DNA from: Xanthomonas sp. AM6
GTDB taxonomy: Bacteria > Pseudomonadota > Gammaproteobacteria > Xanthomonadales > Xanthomonadaceae
NCBI RefSeq assembly: GCF_025665335.1
Contig: NZ_CP106869.1
Coordinates: forward strand, 1,452,501 to 1,516,500
Direction: 5' to 3'
DNA: 64,000 nucleotides
A program made the position numbers and the translations under genes. Below, piece after piece: positions 36,925-46,666 of the stretch. How positions within the stretch are numbered: the stretch's first letter is position 1; each line of letters starts with the position of its first letter. The notes under the pieces are model-generated. The model worked only from the letters and a program-made list of their open reading frames with translations, made no database searches and had not been told where the DNA came from.

Positions 36925-38012
36925 GCCGTCTCGCCGACGACGCACTGGCGCCACAGCGGCACGCCGTCTCGGCGCCGCATGCGCCGCGGCTGGCCTTGCT
37001 CGGCACCGGCACCGTCGGCCGCGCCTTCGTCGCGCGTTACCAGGCCTTGCGGCAGCGGCGCGCGGGCCTGCCGGCCTTCGCCTGGCTGGCCAATTCGCGC
37101 ACGCGCCAGGCGTGCCTGCCCGATGCCGCCGCGCAGGCGCTGGACGCGGCCAACGCCGCCCCGCGCGGCGCGCAGGCGCAGGCCCTTGCGCTGGACGACC
37201 TGCGCCGTGGCGACGTGCTGGTCGACGCCACGGCCAGCGACGCCGTCGCGCAGCGGCATGCGCAGTGGCTGGCGCGCGGCGTGCACGTGGTCACCGCGAA
37301 CAAGCTCGGGCGCGGCGCGGCGCTGGAGCGCGCGCAGCAGATCGAGGCGGCGCGGCACGCCGGCGCCACCCACTACGGCGACAGCGCCACGGTCGGCGCC
37401 GGCCTGCCGCTGCTGAGCAGCCTGCGCGCGCTGGTCGCCGGCGGCGACCACATCCACGTGGTGGAGGGCGTGCTGTCGGGCTCGCTGGCGTGGCTGTTGC
37501 ACCGCTACGACGGCACCCGCGCGTTTTCCGACTGCGTGCGCGAGGCCGCGGCGGCCGGCTATACCGAGCCGGATCCGCGCGAGGACCTGTCCGGCGAGGA
37601 CGTGCGCCGCAAGCTGCTGATCCTGGCGCGCGCCGCCGGGCTGCCGCTGCGCGCGGACCAGGTGCAGGTGGAGTCGCTGCTGCCGGCGGCACTGGCCGCG
37701 GCGGCGCCGGCCGCGGTGGACGCGGCGCTGTCGGCGCTGGATGCGCCGCTGGCCGCGCGCCTGGCGCAGGCGCGCGCGAACGGCGCCTGCCTGCGCTTCG
37801 TCGGCCGGTTCGACGCCGACGGGGCGTCGGTGGCGTTGCGCGAGCTGCCGCTGGACCATCCGCTGGCCAGCGGTGCCGGCACCGACAACCGCGTCGCCCT
37901 GCACAGCGACCGCTATCTGCGCCAGCCGTTGCTGATCCAGGGCCCGGGCGCCGGCGCCGAAGTGACCGCCGCGGCGTTGCTGGACGACGTGCTGCGCATC
38001 GCCGCCGACTGA
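36921..38012 (+). CDS. hom: homoserine dehydrogenase, monofunctional short form
   Basis: The 363-residue protein starts at GTG 36921, overlapping the metB stop (GTGA), so it is translationally coupled. NAD(P)-binding LALLGTGTVGRAFVARY is followed by DATASDAVAQRHAQWLARGV, the HVVTANKLGRG block and the catalytic region YGDSATVGAGLPLLSSLR, then GVLSGSLAWLLHRYDG and YTEPDPREDLSGEDVRRKL. It reduces aspartate semialdehyde to homoserine. It lacks an aspartokinase domain and a C-terminal ACT domain, so feedback control is probably at the riboswitch. Confidence 0.93.
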   Translation: MSRLADDALAPQRHAVSAPHAPRLALLGTGTVGRAFVARYQALRQRRAGLPAFAWLANSRTRQACLPDAAAQALDAANAAPRGAQAQALALDDLRRGDVLVDATASDAVAQRHAQWLARGVHVVTANKLGRGAALERAQQIEAARHAGATHYGDSATVGAGLPLLSSLRALVAGGDHIHVVEGVLSGSLAWLLHRYDGTRAFSDCVREAAAAGYTEPDPREDLSGEDVRRKLLILARAAGLPLRADQVQVESLLPAALAAAAPAAVDAALSALDAPLAARLAQARANGACLRFVGRFDADGASVALRELPLDHPLASGAGTDNRVALHSDRYLRQPLLIQGPGAGAEVTAAALLDDVLRIAAD

Positions 38013-38060
38013 GCGGCCGCTCCGCGACGGCGCTCGCCCCCGTATCGGGACGGGCAAAGA

Positions 38061-38086
38061 GAAACGCCGGCTTGCGCCGGCGTTTC
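38061..38086. terminator. hairpin between convergent hom and chitinase genes
   Basis: The perfect 11-bp stem GAAACGCCGGC/GCCGGCGTTTC has a TTGC loop. The T-content lies mainly inside the stem and just after (GTTTCGTTC). It can serve both convergent transcripts. Confidence 0.7.
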
Positions 38087-38114
38087 GTTCGGGTGGAGGG
38101 CGTCGCTGCGCCGC

Positions 38115-40169
38115 CTATTGCAGGCCGTTGCTGACCGCCTTGACCAGTTCCGCCTGCGGCGCATCGCCGCTGAACTCCCAGAAGAAGGCGCCGCCCAGTC
38201 CCTGCGCCTTCACGTAGCCCATCTTCTGGGTGATCACGCCGGGCGTGTCGTAGCTCCAGAACGTGCTGCCGTTGTACTTCCAGTGCGCGCCGGCGGCGCT
38301 GTCGGTGTGCGAGGTGCCGGCCGCGTTCTTGAGGACCTTGTAGTCCTCGATGCCGGCCTCGTAGGTGCCCGGCGCCGGGCTGCCGCTCTGGTACAGGCCG
38401 TTGTTGACGTTGGGCACGTTGGTCCAGCCGCGCCCGTAGAAGCCGATGCCGAGATTGAGCTTGGCTGCGGGCACGCCGGCATCCAGGAACGCCTGCATCG
38501 CATCGTTGCTGTTGTAGTAGCGCTGGTCGCCGGTGGACGGATCGGCCGGCGAATCGAACAGCGCCGAGTGGTGGTTGGTGGTGGGCTCGAACGCGCCGTG
38601 GAAGTCGTAGGTCATCACGTTGATGTAGTCCAGCGACGGGTGGTACTGCGCCGGGTCGGTCGCGCGGATCTTGTCCACGCCGGCGCCCACCGCCACGGTC
38701 AGCAGCAGGCCGGAGCGGACCTCGTTGAGCTGGCGGCGGAACTCGGCCAGCAGCGCGGTGAAGTTCTGCCGATCCTCGGCGCTGCCGCAGCTGATCCCGC
38801 AGGCGTTGGGATATTCCCAGTCGATGTCGATGCCGTCGAACACGCCGGCCGCCGCCGCTGCGCCGCCGGCGCCGTCGGTGACCGGCAGGTTGCCGCGGAT
38901 GTAGGCGTCGATGCACGAAGCCACGAAGGCCTGGCGGTTCTCAGGGCGCGCGGCGCTGGCGAAGCCGCGCGACCAGGTCCAGCCGCCCAGCGAGATCAGC
39001 ACCTTCAGGCCCGGGTGCTTGGCCTTGAGCTTCTTCAGCTGGTTCCAGTTGCCGCGCAGCGGCTGGTCCCAGGTGTCGGCCACGCCGTCGACGCTCTGCG
39101 CGGCCGCGAACGCCTTGGTGTAGTCGGCGAACGCGTCGCCGCCGGCGCCGGTGTTGGGGTCGGACGGCTGCACCACGCCCACTTCGCAGCGGTTGTTGCG
39201 CACGTTGCCGAAGGCGTAGTTGATGTGGGTCATGTAGTTGGCCGAGCCGCTCTTCTCGATGTCGGCGACCTGGTAGTTGCGGCCGTAGATGCCCCACTGC
39301 ACGAAGTAGCCGATGACGCGCTTGCCGCCGCCGCTGCCGGACGGCCTGGTGCGCACGCTCAGCGCCGCGCTGTTGGCCGAGGCGTTGCCGGCGTTGTCGC
39401 GCGCGGCCACCTGGTAGCTGTAGCTGGTGTCGGCGCTCAGCGCCGAGTCGGTGTAGGCGGTGCCGGTCGGCGAGCCGACCAGGGCGCCGTTGCGGTACAC
39501 GCGGTAGCCGGCGATGCCGCTGCCGCCGGCGTTGTCGCTGGCGGCGTTCCACGACAGGGTGACGCTGCTGCTGGTCTGGCTGCTGGACGCCAGGCCGGTG
39601 GGCACGCTCGGCGGCGTGGTGTCGGTGGGCGCGGTGCCGGTGACGGTGATGCTGCGCGCCGCGGAGGTGGCGCTGGCGCCCTGGTTGTCGGTGGCCACGG
39701 CGGTGAGCTGGTGGCTGCCGGCGCTGGCGTTGCTCCAGGTGACGCTGTAGGGCGCGCTGCTGTCGCTGCCCAGCGAGGTGCCGCCGCGGAAGAACTCGAC
39801 CTTGGCGATGCTGCCGTCCGCATCCGTGGCGTTCGCCGACACGGTGATCGCCGCACCGCTGGCGAAACTGGCGCCGCTGGCCGGCGCGGTCAGGGCCACG
39901 CTCGGCGGCTGGTTGGCGGTGGTGCTGCAGGTGCCCAGTTCCTGGTACCAGCCGCAGCTGGTGCAGTAGTTGGGCGCGGCGTTCCAGATCTGCGTGGTGG
40001 CCTGGTACAGCTTGCCCTGGAAGACCAGCTTGTCGCCGCTCTGGTAGATCCTGGCGGCATCCCATTGCGCGATGCCGCTGCAGGACACCGACTGCGCCCG
40101 TGCCTGCGGCGCGAATCCGATGAGGGCGGAACAGCACAACAGCCACGGTAGAGCGTATTTCACGTTCAT
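38115..40169 (-). CDS. secreted chitinase, GH18 with chitin-binding and Ig/FN3 domains
   Basis: The 684-residue protein has: a signal peptide (1-25); a CBM5/12-type chitin-binding domain (about 30-80; IAQWDAARIYQSGDKLVFQG); an Ig-like domain (about 87-178; PPSVALTAPASGASF); an FN3 domain (about 187-275); and the GH18 catalytic domain (about 283-684). The catalytic motif DGIDIDWEYP puts the acid at E452, with SLGGW at 393-397 and MTYDFHGAF for the substrate-assisted mechanism. An AGGAGG site precedes the ATG. Two NagR-like palindromes upstream suggest induction by chitin or N-acetylglucosamine. Confidence 0.95.
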   Translation of the reverse strand: MNVKYALPWLLCCSALIGFAPQARAQSVSCSGIAQWDAARIYQSGDKLVFQGKLYQATTQIWNAAPNYCTSCGWYQELGTCSTTANQPPSVALTAPASGASFASGAAITVSANATDADGSIAKVEFFRGGTSLGSDSSAPYSVTWSNASAGSHQLTAVATDNQGASATSAARSITVTGTAPTDTTPPSVPTGLASSSQTSSSVTLSWNAASDNAGGSGIAGYRVYRNGALVGSPTGTAYTDSALSADTSYSYQVAARDNAGNASANSAALSVRTRPSGSGGGKRVIGYFVQWGIYGRNYQVADIEKSGSANYMTHINYAFGNVRNNRCEVGVVQPSDPNTGAGGDAFADYTKAFAAAQSVDGVADTWDQPLRGNWNQLKKLKAKHPGLKVLISLGGWTWSRGFASAARPENRQAFVASCIDAYIRGNLPVTDGAGGAAAAAGVFDGIDIDWEYPNACGISCGSAEDRQNFTALLAEFRRQLNEVRSGLLLTVAVGAGVDKIRATDPAQYHPSLDYINVMTYDFHGAFEPTTNHHSALFDSPADPSTGDQRYYNSNDAMQAFLDAGVPAAKLNLGIGFYGRGWTNVPNVNNGLYQSGSPAPGTYEAGIEDYKVLKNAAGTSHTDSAAGAHWKYNGSTFWSYDTPGVITQKMGYVKAQGLGGAFFWEFSGDAPQAELVKAVSNGLQ

Positions 40170-40317
40170 GGTGAAACCTCCTGTCCTGTGCGGTGTGGTT
40201 ACTGCTTCTTCCGGAACAGCCGGACCTTCCCCTGTCGTTGCGTTCCCCTGGTACCTGCGCGTTGCGCTGCGTTGCGTGGCGCGGGTGCAGTGCCGGGAGG
40301 GGACGGTTGACCGCTGG

Positions 40318-40388
40318 TGATAACGTTGTCAATTCCCCGCGACGAGCAATCGGGGTTCCCATCCCATTTATCGGTGACAACGTTGGTT
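40318..40388 (-). promoter_or_regulatory. two NagR-like operator palindromes upstream of the chitinase gene
   Basis: TGATAACGTTGTCA (40318-40331) and TGACAACGTTGGTT (40375-40388) are imperfect copies of TGACAACGTTGTCA, the core of the AATGACARCGYTGTCATT consensus of LacI-type NagR regulators of N-acetylglucosamine genes. Their centres are 57 bases apart, about 155 and 212 bases before the chitinase start. A TTGACA on the minus strand overlaps the first site. The neighbouring region 40170-40317 holds the leader and no gene. Confidence 0.65.
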
Positions 40389-40488
40389 CCGCAGCCCGTG
40401 CAGTGCGGCTGCGGGGCGGCCGATGTTGCAGAGCGCAAGCATCACGCGCGCCGGCTCCGGACGCGCGTCGCGCCCGGCGCGCGAGGAC

Positions 40489-41499
40489 TCAGCGCGAAAG
40501 CGCTTCCAGCAGCGCGGCGTTGAACCGCTGCGGGTCCTGTACCTGCGGCGAGTGGCCCAGGTCGGCGAATTCGATCAGCCGGGCGCCGGGGATCGCCGCG
40601 GCGGCGCGCTTGCCCAGGGCGGGGTAGTCGCCGAGCCGCGCCTTCACCGCGTCGGGCGCCAGCGCCTTGCCGATCGCGGTGGTGTCCTTCTGGCCGATGA
40701 ACAGCGTGGTGGCGACCTTCAGCTGCGGCAGTTCGTGGACCACCGGCTGGTTGAACACCATGTCGTAGGTCAGCGCCTGGTTCCAGGCCACCGCCTGCTT
40801 GCCGGGGCCGGCGTACATGCCGGCCTGCATGCGCGCCCAGCGTTCGAACGCGGGCGTCCACTGGCCCGCGTAGTAGGTGCGCAGCTGATATTGCTTGATG
40901 CTGTCGAAGTCGGTCTTCATTTCGCTGCGGTACCACGCATCCACGCTCTGCCAGGGCACGCCGAGCGCCTTCCAGTCCTCCAGCCCGATCGGGTTGACCA
41001 GGGCCAGGTGTTCGGTGGCCTGCGGATACATCAGCGCGTAGCGGACCGCCAGCATGCCGCCCATCGAGTGGCCGACCACCACCGCGCGCGCGATGCCCAG
41101 GTGTTCCAGCAGCGCGTGGGTGTTGGCGGCCAACTGCGCGAACGAGAACTGGTAGGCGGCCGGCTTGCTCGACTTGCAGAAGCCGATCTGGTCCGGCGCG
41201 ATCACGCGGAAGCCGCGTGCGCTCAGCGCGGCGATGGTGTCTTCCCAGGTCGCGGCGCAGAAGTTCTTGCCGTGCAGCAGGACCGCCGTGCGCCCGTTCG
41301 GCGCGCCGGTCGGCGCCACGTCCAGGTAGGCCATCTGCAGGGACTGGCGTTGCGAGTCCAAGGCGTAGTGCGCGACCGGGTACGGGTAGTCGAAGCCTTC
41401 CAGCTGCGGACCGTAGCGCGGTGCGGGCGTGGCGGCCTGGCATGGCGGCAGCAGCGAGGCGGCGGCGAGCGCGGCGAGGAGCACAATGGGTCGGCGCAT
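40489..41499 (-). CDS. exported alpha/beta hydrolase
   Basis: The 336-residue protein has a signal peptide (RRPIVLLAALAAASLLPPCQ). The alpha/beta-hydrolase core follows: VLLHGKNFCAATWE (oxyanion), nucleophile elbow VVGHSMGGMLAVRYAL, acid region LFIGQKDTTA and catalytic H in FADLGHSPQVQDPQ. It is probably a periplasmic or secreted esterase or related hydrolase. It lies 69 bases downstream of the propeller diguanylate cyclase on the same strand and its stop precedes the chitinase regulatory region. The substrate is unknown. Confidence 0.88.
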   Translation of the reverse strand: MRRPIVLLAALAAASLLPPCQAATPAPRYGPQLEGFDYPYPVAHYALDSQRQSLQMAYLDVAPTGAPNGRTAVLLHGKNFCAATWEDTIAALSARGFRVIAPDQIGFCKSSKPAAYQFSFAQLAANTHALLEHLGIARAVVVGHSMGGMLAVRYALMYPQATEHLALVNPIGLEDWKALGVPWQSVDAWYRSEMKTDFDSIKQYQLRTYYAGQWTPAFERWARMQAGMYAGPGKQAVAWNQALTYDMVFNQPVVHELPQLKVATTLFIGQKDTTAIGKALAPDAVKARLGDYPALGKRAAAAIPGARLIEFADLGHSPQVQDPQRFNAALLEALSR

Positions 41500-41568
41500 G
41501 CGACGGGAAGACCTGCGGGGAGACGCCGCGACTCTAGCCCAGGCCCGGCACCTGCGGCGTCAACGCGC

Positions 41569-44500
41569 TCAGCAGGCGCAGTGCACCAGGCTCAGGCAGG
41601 CGTGGTGCTGCATGCGTTCGGCAGGCTCGTGCAACGCCGCCAGCACCTGCTCGGCCTGCGTGCCCAGCACCGGGCGGTACGCGGCCCAGCCGTTGCGGCC
41701 CTTGGCCTTGGCCTGGTACAGCGCGCGGTCGGCGAGGATCAGCAGCTGTTCCCAGCCCAGGCGGCCGTCGGGGTCGTGCACGAACGGGAATTCGGCCAGG
41801 CCGATCGAGCAGGTGACCTGGGCCTGGCGGCCCTGGTCGAGGGTGAAGCGGTGCGCGGCGATCGCCCGGCACAGGCGCTCGGCGGCCACGGTCAGGTTCT
41901 CGCGCGGCGCCGAGCGCAGCACCAGCAGGAATTCCTCGCCGCCCCAGCGCGCCACGTAGTCGCTTTCGCGGGTCAGCTTGACCAGCAGTTGCGCCATCTG
42001 CTGCAGCACCGCATCGCCGGTGTGGTGGCCGCCGCTGTCGTTGATCGCCTTGAAATGGTCGATGTCGATCAGCGCGAACAGCATGCCCGAGGACAGCATG
42101 TCCTGGTCGTTGGCGGCCATGCGCCGGTACAGCGCGATGTCGCTGGGAATGTGCAGCGACAGGTAGCGGCGGTTGCGCAACTGGGTCAGGTCGTCGGTGA
42201 AGCTGGCCTCCTGCAGGCGCTGGTTGGCGGCCTGCAGCGCCTCGGTGCGCTTGCGTACCTCGCGCTCCAGCCGCTGGCGCTGGCGCTGGTTGACCATGCG
42301 CGCCATGCGGACGCCGAGCAGCAGCAGCGCCAGCACGCCCAGCCCCAGCAGCAGCTTGTAGTACAGCGTCTCCTGGAAGCGCAGTCGGATCCGCAGCGGC
42401 AGCCGCGCCGGCGCCGGCGCCCAGACGCCGGCGTTGTTGCTGCCGGTGACCTCGAACACGTAGTCGCCGCCGGGCAGGTTGGTGTAGGTCGCCACGCGCT
42501 GGCGGATGTCGTCGAGGGTGCGCCACTGGGTGTCGTAGCCGAGCAGGCGGTAGCGCAGTTCCACGTTCTCCGGGGCCTGGAACGAGGCGGCGGTGAACTC
42601 GAAATCCAGGTCGCGCGCCTGTGCCGGCAGCGGCGCGTCGCGCAGCGCCTGCGGCGCCATCCAGCGGCCTTGCGCGCGGATCCGCTCCACCACCGGCAGC
42701 GGCGCCACCGGGTTCTTGACGATGCCGGCGGTGTCCATGCTCACCACGCCGTCGCGGCTGGGCAGCCACAGCGTGCCGTTGTCGATGAAGCCCTTGCCGT
42801 TGCCGGCGCCGTTGCAGCACAGGCCCTGCACGCCGCCATGGCGCTGGCCGCGCTCGTTGAGCAGCAGTTCGGCCTGCAGCGGCGTGGCCGGCACCTCGAT
42901 GCGCTTGAGCAGGCTGGCCAGCGGCATCCGGTACACGCCGCGCAGGCCGGCCACCCACAGGCTGCCGTGGCCGTCGTCGGCGATGAAGAACGCGGCGTTG
43001 GCCGGCAGCCCGTCGTGTGCGCCGAACGCGGTCCAGCGCTTGCCGTCGAACACCCACAGCTGTTCGGACAGGGTGCCGACCACCCATTGCCCGCCGGGCA
43101 ATTCGTGCACGGCGGTGACGTCGGCGTCGGCCAGCGCCGAGCCGGCGTCGGCGAGCGGCACCAGGCGCTCGTCGCGCAGTTCGTACAGGCCGGCCTGGGT
43201 GCCGACCAGCAGGCGGCCGTCGCCGGTCTCGTGGATCAGGCGGATGCGCGGATCGCGCAGGCCGTCGCTGGTGCCGTAGCGGTGCAGGCGGACGCCGTCG
43301 CTGCGGAACAGGCCGTCGCTGCTGGCGAACCACAGGCGCTGCGCGCGGTCGCGGACGATGCCGCTGACCTGCAACTCGCGCAGCGGCGCCAGCAGCGGCG
43401 GCGAGGTGGCGCGCCCGTCGCGGTACAGCGCCGCGCCGCGGCGGCTGCCGATCCACAGCTGGCCGGGCTCGGCCAGCAAGGTGTAGGGCGTGTCGGTGGG
43501 CAGCTGGTCGCGGCCCAGCACCTGCTGGTAGCGGCCATCGCGCAGCCGCGCCAGGCCGCTGTCGGTGCCGACCCACACCGATCCGTCGGGATCGCGCGCC
43601 AGCGTCCACACCAGCGCGTTGCCGAGGCCTTCGTCGCGGCTGTAGCGGCGGGTCCATCCGTTCCACAGCCGGGTCGCGCCCTTCCAGCGGCTGCCCAGCC
43701 ACAGGTTGCGTTCGCGATCCTCGTAGATCGCGCTGGCGCCGGCGTCCTGGTCGCTTTCGGCGTACTGCTCGACGATGCCGCCGTCGCGCATGCGCAGCAG
43801 GTAGCCGGGCAGGCCCACCCACAGGTTGCCGTCGCTGTCCTGGTACAGCGCTTCCACCGAGCGCCGCGCCAGCGCCGGGTCGCCGGACAGGCGCTGCCAG
43901 CGGCCGTCGCGGCGGAACAGCAGGCCGTCGCGGCTGCCGGCCCACAGCCGCCCCTGCGCGTCCAGCAGTTGCCGTACCGGCGCCTCGCGCGCGTCGGCCG
44001 GCAGCGGCAGCGGCGCATCGTCGCCGTCGGCGGCGAAGCGCAGCACCGCGCCGCGCGTGCCGACCCACAGTTCGCGGCCGCGCGGCAGCAGGGCGTAGGC
44101 GCCGTCGGCGATGCGGTGGCGCAGGCGCAGGCTCTCGCCGACCACGGCGTAGACCCCGTCCTGCGCCGCGACCAGCACCGTGCCCTGCGCGTCGACCGCG
44201 ATCGCCTCGATGTTCAGCAGCGGCGCCTGCGGATCCTGCGGCAGCAGATTGCTGAAGCGCCCGTCGCGGTAGCGCGCCAAGCCGCGGTAGGTGCCGATCC
44301 ACAGGTCGCCGCCAGGATCGGCGTGCAGGGCCTTGATCATCGGCCCGGGCAGGTGCGCCGGGGCGCTCTCGCCGAAGGTGGTCATGCGCACGCCGTCGAA
44401 GCGCGCCAGCCCGCCCATCGTGCCGATCCACAGGTAGCCCTGCCGGTCCTGGGCGAAGGCCTGCACGCTCAGCTGCGGCAGCCCCTGTTCCAGGCCCCAG

Positions 44501-44640
44501 CGCTGGCGTTCGTAGTGGTTGAACTGCTTGTCCGGCTGCAGGGCGGCCGCCGTCGGCGCGAGCGGAAGCCATGCTCCAACGAGCATGGCCAGCTTTAGCG
44601 CATGGGTGCACCAGGAAGCGGGGTGGGACGGCAAGAGCAT
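41569..44640 (-). CDS. membrane diguanylate cyclase with periplasmic two-component-type propellers
   Basis: The 1023-residue protein has a signal segment, then about 720 residues of propeller blades (repeats such as DRQGYLWIGTMGGLARFDG and DSDGNLWVGLPGYLLRM). A Y_Y_Y-type Ig domain follows (about 720-785), one membrane helix (LLLGLGVLALLLLGVRM) and a C-terminal GGDEF domain. The active-site loop reads RWGGEEFLL and the inhibitory RxxD (RESD) stands five residues upstream, so it should make c-di-GMP with product inhibition. The design matches propeller hybrid kinases, here with a cyclase output. ATG 44640 is chosen because it begins the export signal. Confidence 0.92.
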   Translation of the reverse strand: MLLPSHPASWCTHALKLAMLVGAWLPLAPTAAALQPDKQFNHYERQRWGLEQGLPQLSVQAFAQDRQGYLWIGTMGGLARFDGVRMTTFGESAPAHLPGPMIKALHADPGGDLWIGTYRGLARYRDGRFSNLLPQDPQAPLLNIEAIAVDAQGTVLVAAQDGVYAVVGESLRLRHRIADGAYALLPRGRELWVGTRGAVLRFAADGDDAPLPLPADAREAPVRQLLDAQGRLWAGSRDGLLFRRDGRWQRLSGDPALARRSVEALYQDSDGNLWVGLPGYLLRMRDGGIVEQYAESDQDAGASAIYEDRERNLWLGSRWKGATRLWNGWTRRYSRDEGLGNALVWTLARDPDGSVWVGTDSGLARLRDGRYQQVLGRDQLPTDTPYTLLAEPGQLWIGSRRGAALYRDGRATSPPLLAPLRELQVSGIVRDRAQRLWFASSDGLFRSDGVRLHRYGTSDGLRDPRIRLIHETGDGRLLVGTQAGLYELRDERLVPLADAGSALADADVTAVHELPGGQWVVGTLSEQLWVFDGKRWTAFGAHDGLPANAAFFIADDGHGSLWVAGLRGVYRMPLASLLKRIEVPATPLQAELLLNERGQRHGGVQGLCCNGAGNGKGFIDNGTLWLPSRDGVVSMDTAGIVKNPVAPLPVVERIRAQGRWMAPQALRDAPLPAQARDLDFEFTAASFQAPENVELRYRLLGYDTQWRTLDDIRQRVATYTNLPGGDYVFEVTGSNNAGVWAPAPARLPLRIRLRFQETLYYKLLLGLGVLALLLLGVRMARMVNQRQRQRLEREVRKRTEALQAANQRLQEASFTDDLTQLRNRRYLSLHIPSDIALYRRMAANDQDMLSSGMLFALIDIDHFKAINDSGGHHTGDAVLQQMAQLLVKLTRESDYVARWGGEEFLLVLRSAPRENLTVAAERLCRAIAAHRFTLDQGRQAQVTCSIGLAEFPFVHDPDGRLGWEQLLILADRALYQAKAKGRNGWAAYRPVLGTQAEQVLAALHEPAERMQHHACLSLVHCAC

Positions 44641-44897
44641 TCCAGTGCCGAATCGGCGAGTCGTCACAGTCGCTATCGGCGCTGGCGCACGGATCTTTAT
44701 CCGCACTGCAGCAAAAGCCCACACCGTGGCGATCGCGACCGCCACGGCGGGGGATCAGCCGTGCAGGCCCGGCGCGCGGCGAGCCAGGGCGCGCGCCGGG
44801 GCGCCCTGGGCCGCCGAAAGCTGGCCGCCGCTGGCGCCTGGCCTGCCGCGGGCGCGGCGCGGCCCATCCGGGCCAGCAGGCCGCGGCGCGCGCCGGT

Positions 44898-46280
44898 TCA
44901 GCATTCGATCACGTTCACCGCGAGCCCGCCGCGGCTGGTTTCCTTGTACTTGTCCTGCATGTCGCGGCCGGTGTCGCGCATGGTCTTGATCACCTTGTCC
45001 AGCGACACCTTGTGCTTGCCGTCGCCGCGCATGGCCATGCGGCTGGCGTTGATCGCCTTCACCGCGCCCATCGCGTTGCGTTCGATGCATGGGATCTGCA
45101 CCAGCCCGCCGATCGGGTCGCAGGTCAGGCCGAGGTTGTGTTCCATGCCGATCTCGGCGGCGTTCTCGATCTGCCCCGGCCTGCCGCCGAGCGCGGCGAC
45201 CAGGCCGCCGGCGGCCATCGAGCAGGCCACCCCGACCTCGCCCTGGCAGCCGACCTCGGCGCCGGAGATGGAGGCGTTCTCCTTGTACAGGATGCCGATC
45301 GCCGCGGCGGTCAGCAGGAAGTCGAAGATGCGTTGCTCGTCGCTGCCCGGGCAGAAGCGGTCGAAGTAGTGCAGCACCGCCGGGATGATCCCGGCCGCGC
45401 CGTTGGTCGGCGCGGTGACCACGCGCCCGCCGGCGGCGTTCTCTTCGTTGACCGCCAGCGCGTACAGGTTGACCCAGTCCAGCGTGGTCAGCGGGTCGCG
45501 CATCGCCGCCTCCGGCTTGGACGACAGTTCGCGGTACAGCGCCGGCGCGCGGCGCGAGACGTGCAGGCCGCCGGGCAGGGTGCCTTCCTCGCGGATGCCG
45601 CGCGCCACGCAGGCCTGCATCGCGTCCCAGATCTCGCGCAGGCCGGCGCGGATCTCGTCCTCGCTGCGCCAGCACTTCTCGTTCTCGAACATCAGCGCGG
45701 CGATGCTCAGGCCGCTGCGCTGCGCCTGCGCCAGCAGTTCGTCGCCGCTCCTGAACGGGTAGGGCAGCGGGGTCTCGTCGGCGACGATGCGGTCGTCGGC
45801 GGCATCGTCCTGGTTGACCACGAAGCCGCCGCCGACCGAGTAATAGTCGCGCGTGGCGATCACCGCCTCGTCGGCGGCGTAGGCGGTGAAGCGCATGCCG
45901 TTGGTGTGGTACGGCAGTTTCTGCCGCTTGTTCATCGCCAGGTCGCGCTTCTCGTCGAAGGCGATGGCGTGCTGGCCCATCAGGTTGATGCGCTTGCTGC
46001 TGCGGATGCGCTCCAGCGTGCCGGGAATGATGTCCGGGTCGATCAGGTTCGGGCGCTGGCCCTCCAGGCCCAGCAGCACCGCCTTGTCGGTGCCGTGGCC
46101 GCGCCCGGTCAGCGCCAGCGAGCCGAACACCTCGGCGCGGATCCGCACCACGTCGCCGAGCCGGCCCGGATCCAGCAGCCAGCGGTGCACGAAGCGCTCG
46201 GCCGCACGCATCGGCCCCACGGTGTGCGAGGAACTCGGCCCGATGCCGATCTTGAACAGGTCGAACGTGCTGACAGCCAT
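44898..46280 (-). CDS. sdaA: L-serine ammonia-lyase (iron-sulfur dependent)
   Basis: The 460-residue protein has the fused alpha+beta architecture of E. coli SdaA/Sda[21 protein letters not shown] begins the beta domain, and the alpha domain carries [14 protein letters not shown]. The conserved cysteines for the [4Fe-4S] cluster lie in [23 protein letters not shown] and [19 protein letters not shown]. It deaminates L-serine to pyruvate. It lies 90 bases from the glutaredoxin-like gene in divergent orientation. Confidence 0.96.
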   Translation of the reverse strand: MAVSTFDLFKIGIGPSSSHTVGPMRAAERFVHRWLLDPGRLGDVVRIRAEVFGSLALTGRGHGTDKAVLLGLEGQRPNLIDPDIIPGTLERIRSSKRINLMGQHAIAFDEKRDLAMNKRQKLPYHTNGMRFTAYAADEAVIATRDYYSVGGGFVVNQDDAADDRIVADETPLPYPFRSGDELLAQAQRSGLSIAALMFENEKCWRSEDEIRAGLREIWDAMQACVARGIREEGTLPGGLHVSRRAPALYRELSSKPEAAMRDPLTTLDWVNLYALAVNEENAAGGRVVTAPTNGAAGIIPAVLHYFDRFCPGSDEQRIFDFLLTAAAIGILYKENASISGAEVGCQGEVGVACSMAAGGLVAALGGRPGQIENAAEIGMEHNLGLTCDPIGGLVQIPCIERNAMGAVKAINASRMAMRGDGKHKVSLDKVIKTMRDTGRDMQDKYKETSRGGLAVNVIEC

Positions 46281-46370
46281 GCGTGCCGGAGAGGTGGAAG
46301 GCCAAAGACCGTCTATTCTATGCCCCTGGCCCCGCGTGGGCGCCCGCAGCGCAGCATCGGAGCCGCCGCG

Positions 46371-46604
46371 ATGTCCCTGACCCTGTACCAGCGCGACGAT
46401 TGCCACCTGTGCGACCAGGCGCTGGCGGTGCTGGCGCAGGCGCGCGTGGGCGAGCTCGACAGCGTGTTCATCGACGGCGCCGCGGACCTGGAAGCGCGCT
46501 ACGGCGAGCGCGTGCCGGTGCTGCGCGATGCGGCCGGGCGCGAACTGCAGTGGCCGTTCGATCCGCCGCGGGTACGCGCCTGGCTGGCGGCCGGGCGGCA
46601 ATAG
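46371..46604 (+). CDS. glutaredoxin-like (DUF836 type) thiol protein
   Basis: The 77-residue protein is a compact thioredoxin fold with the redox motif CHLC at residues 11-14 ([17 protein letters not shown]) and the cis-proline region ERVPVLRD. The length and the C-terminal [13 protein letters not shown] fit the DUF836/glutaredoxin 2-like group. The partner is unknown. It is divergent from sdaA and 62 bases before the amidase. Confidence 0.88.
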   Translation: MSLTLYQRDDCHLCDQALAVLAQARVGELDSVFIDGAADLEARYGERVPVLRDAAGRELQWPFDPPRVRAWLAAGRQ

Positions 46605-46666
46605 CGGGCTGGCGCGGGCGCAGCGCAGGTCATCCCGATCATGGCGACAACCCCCGAGGTGGCGAG

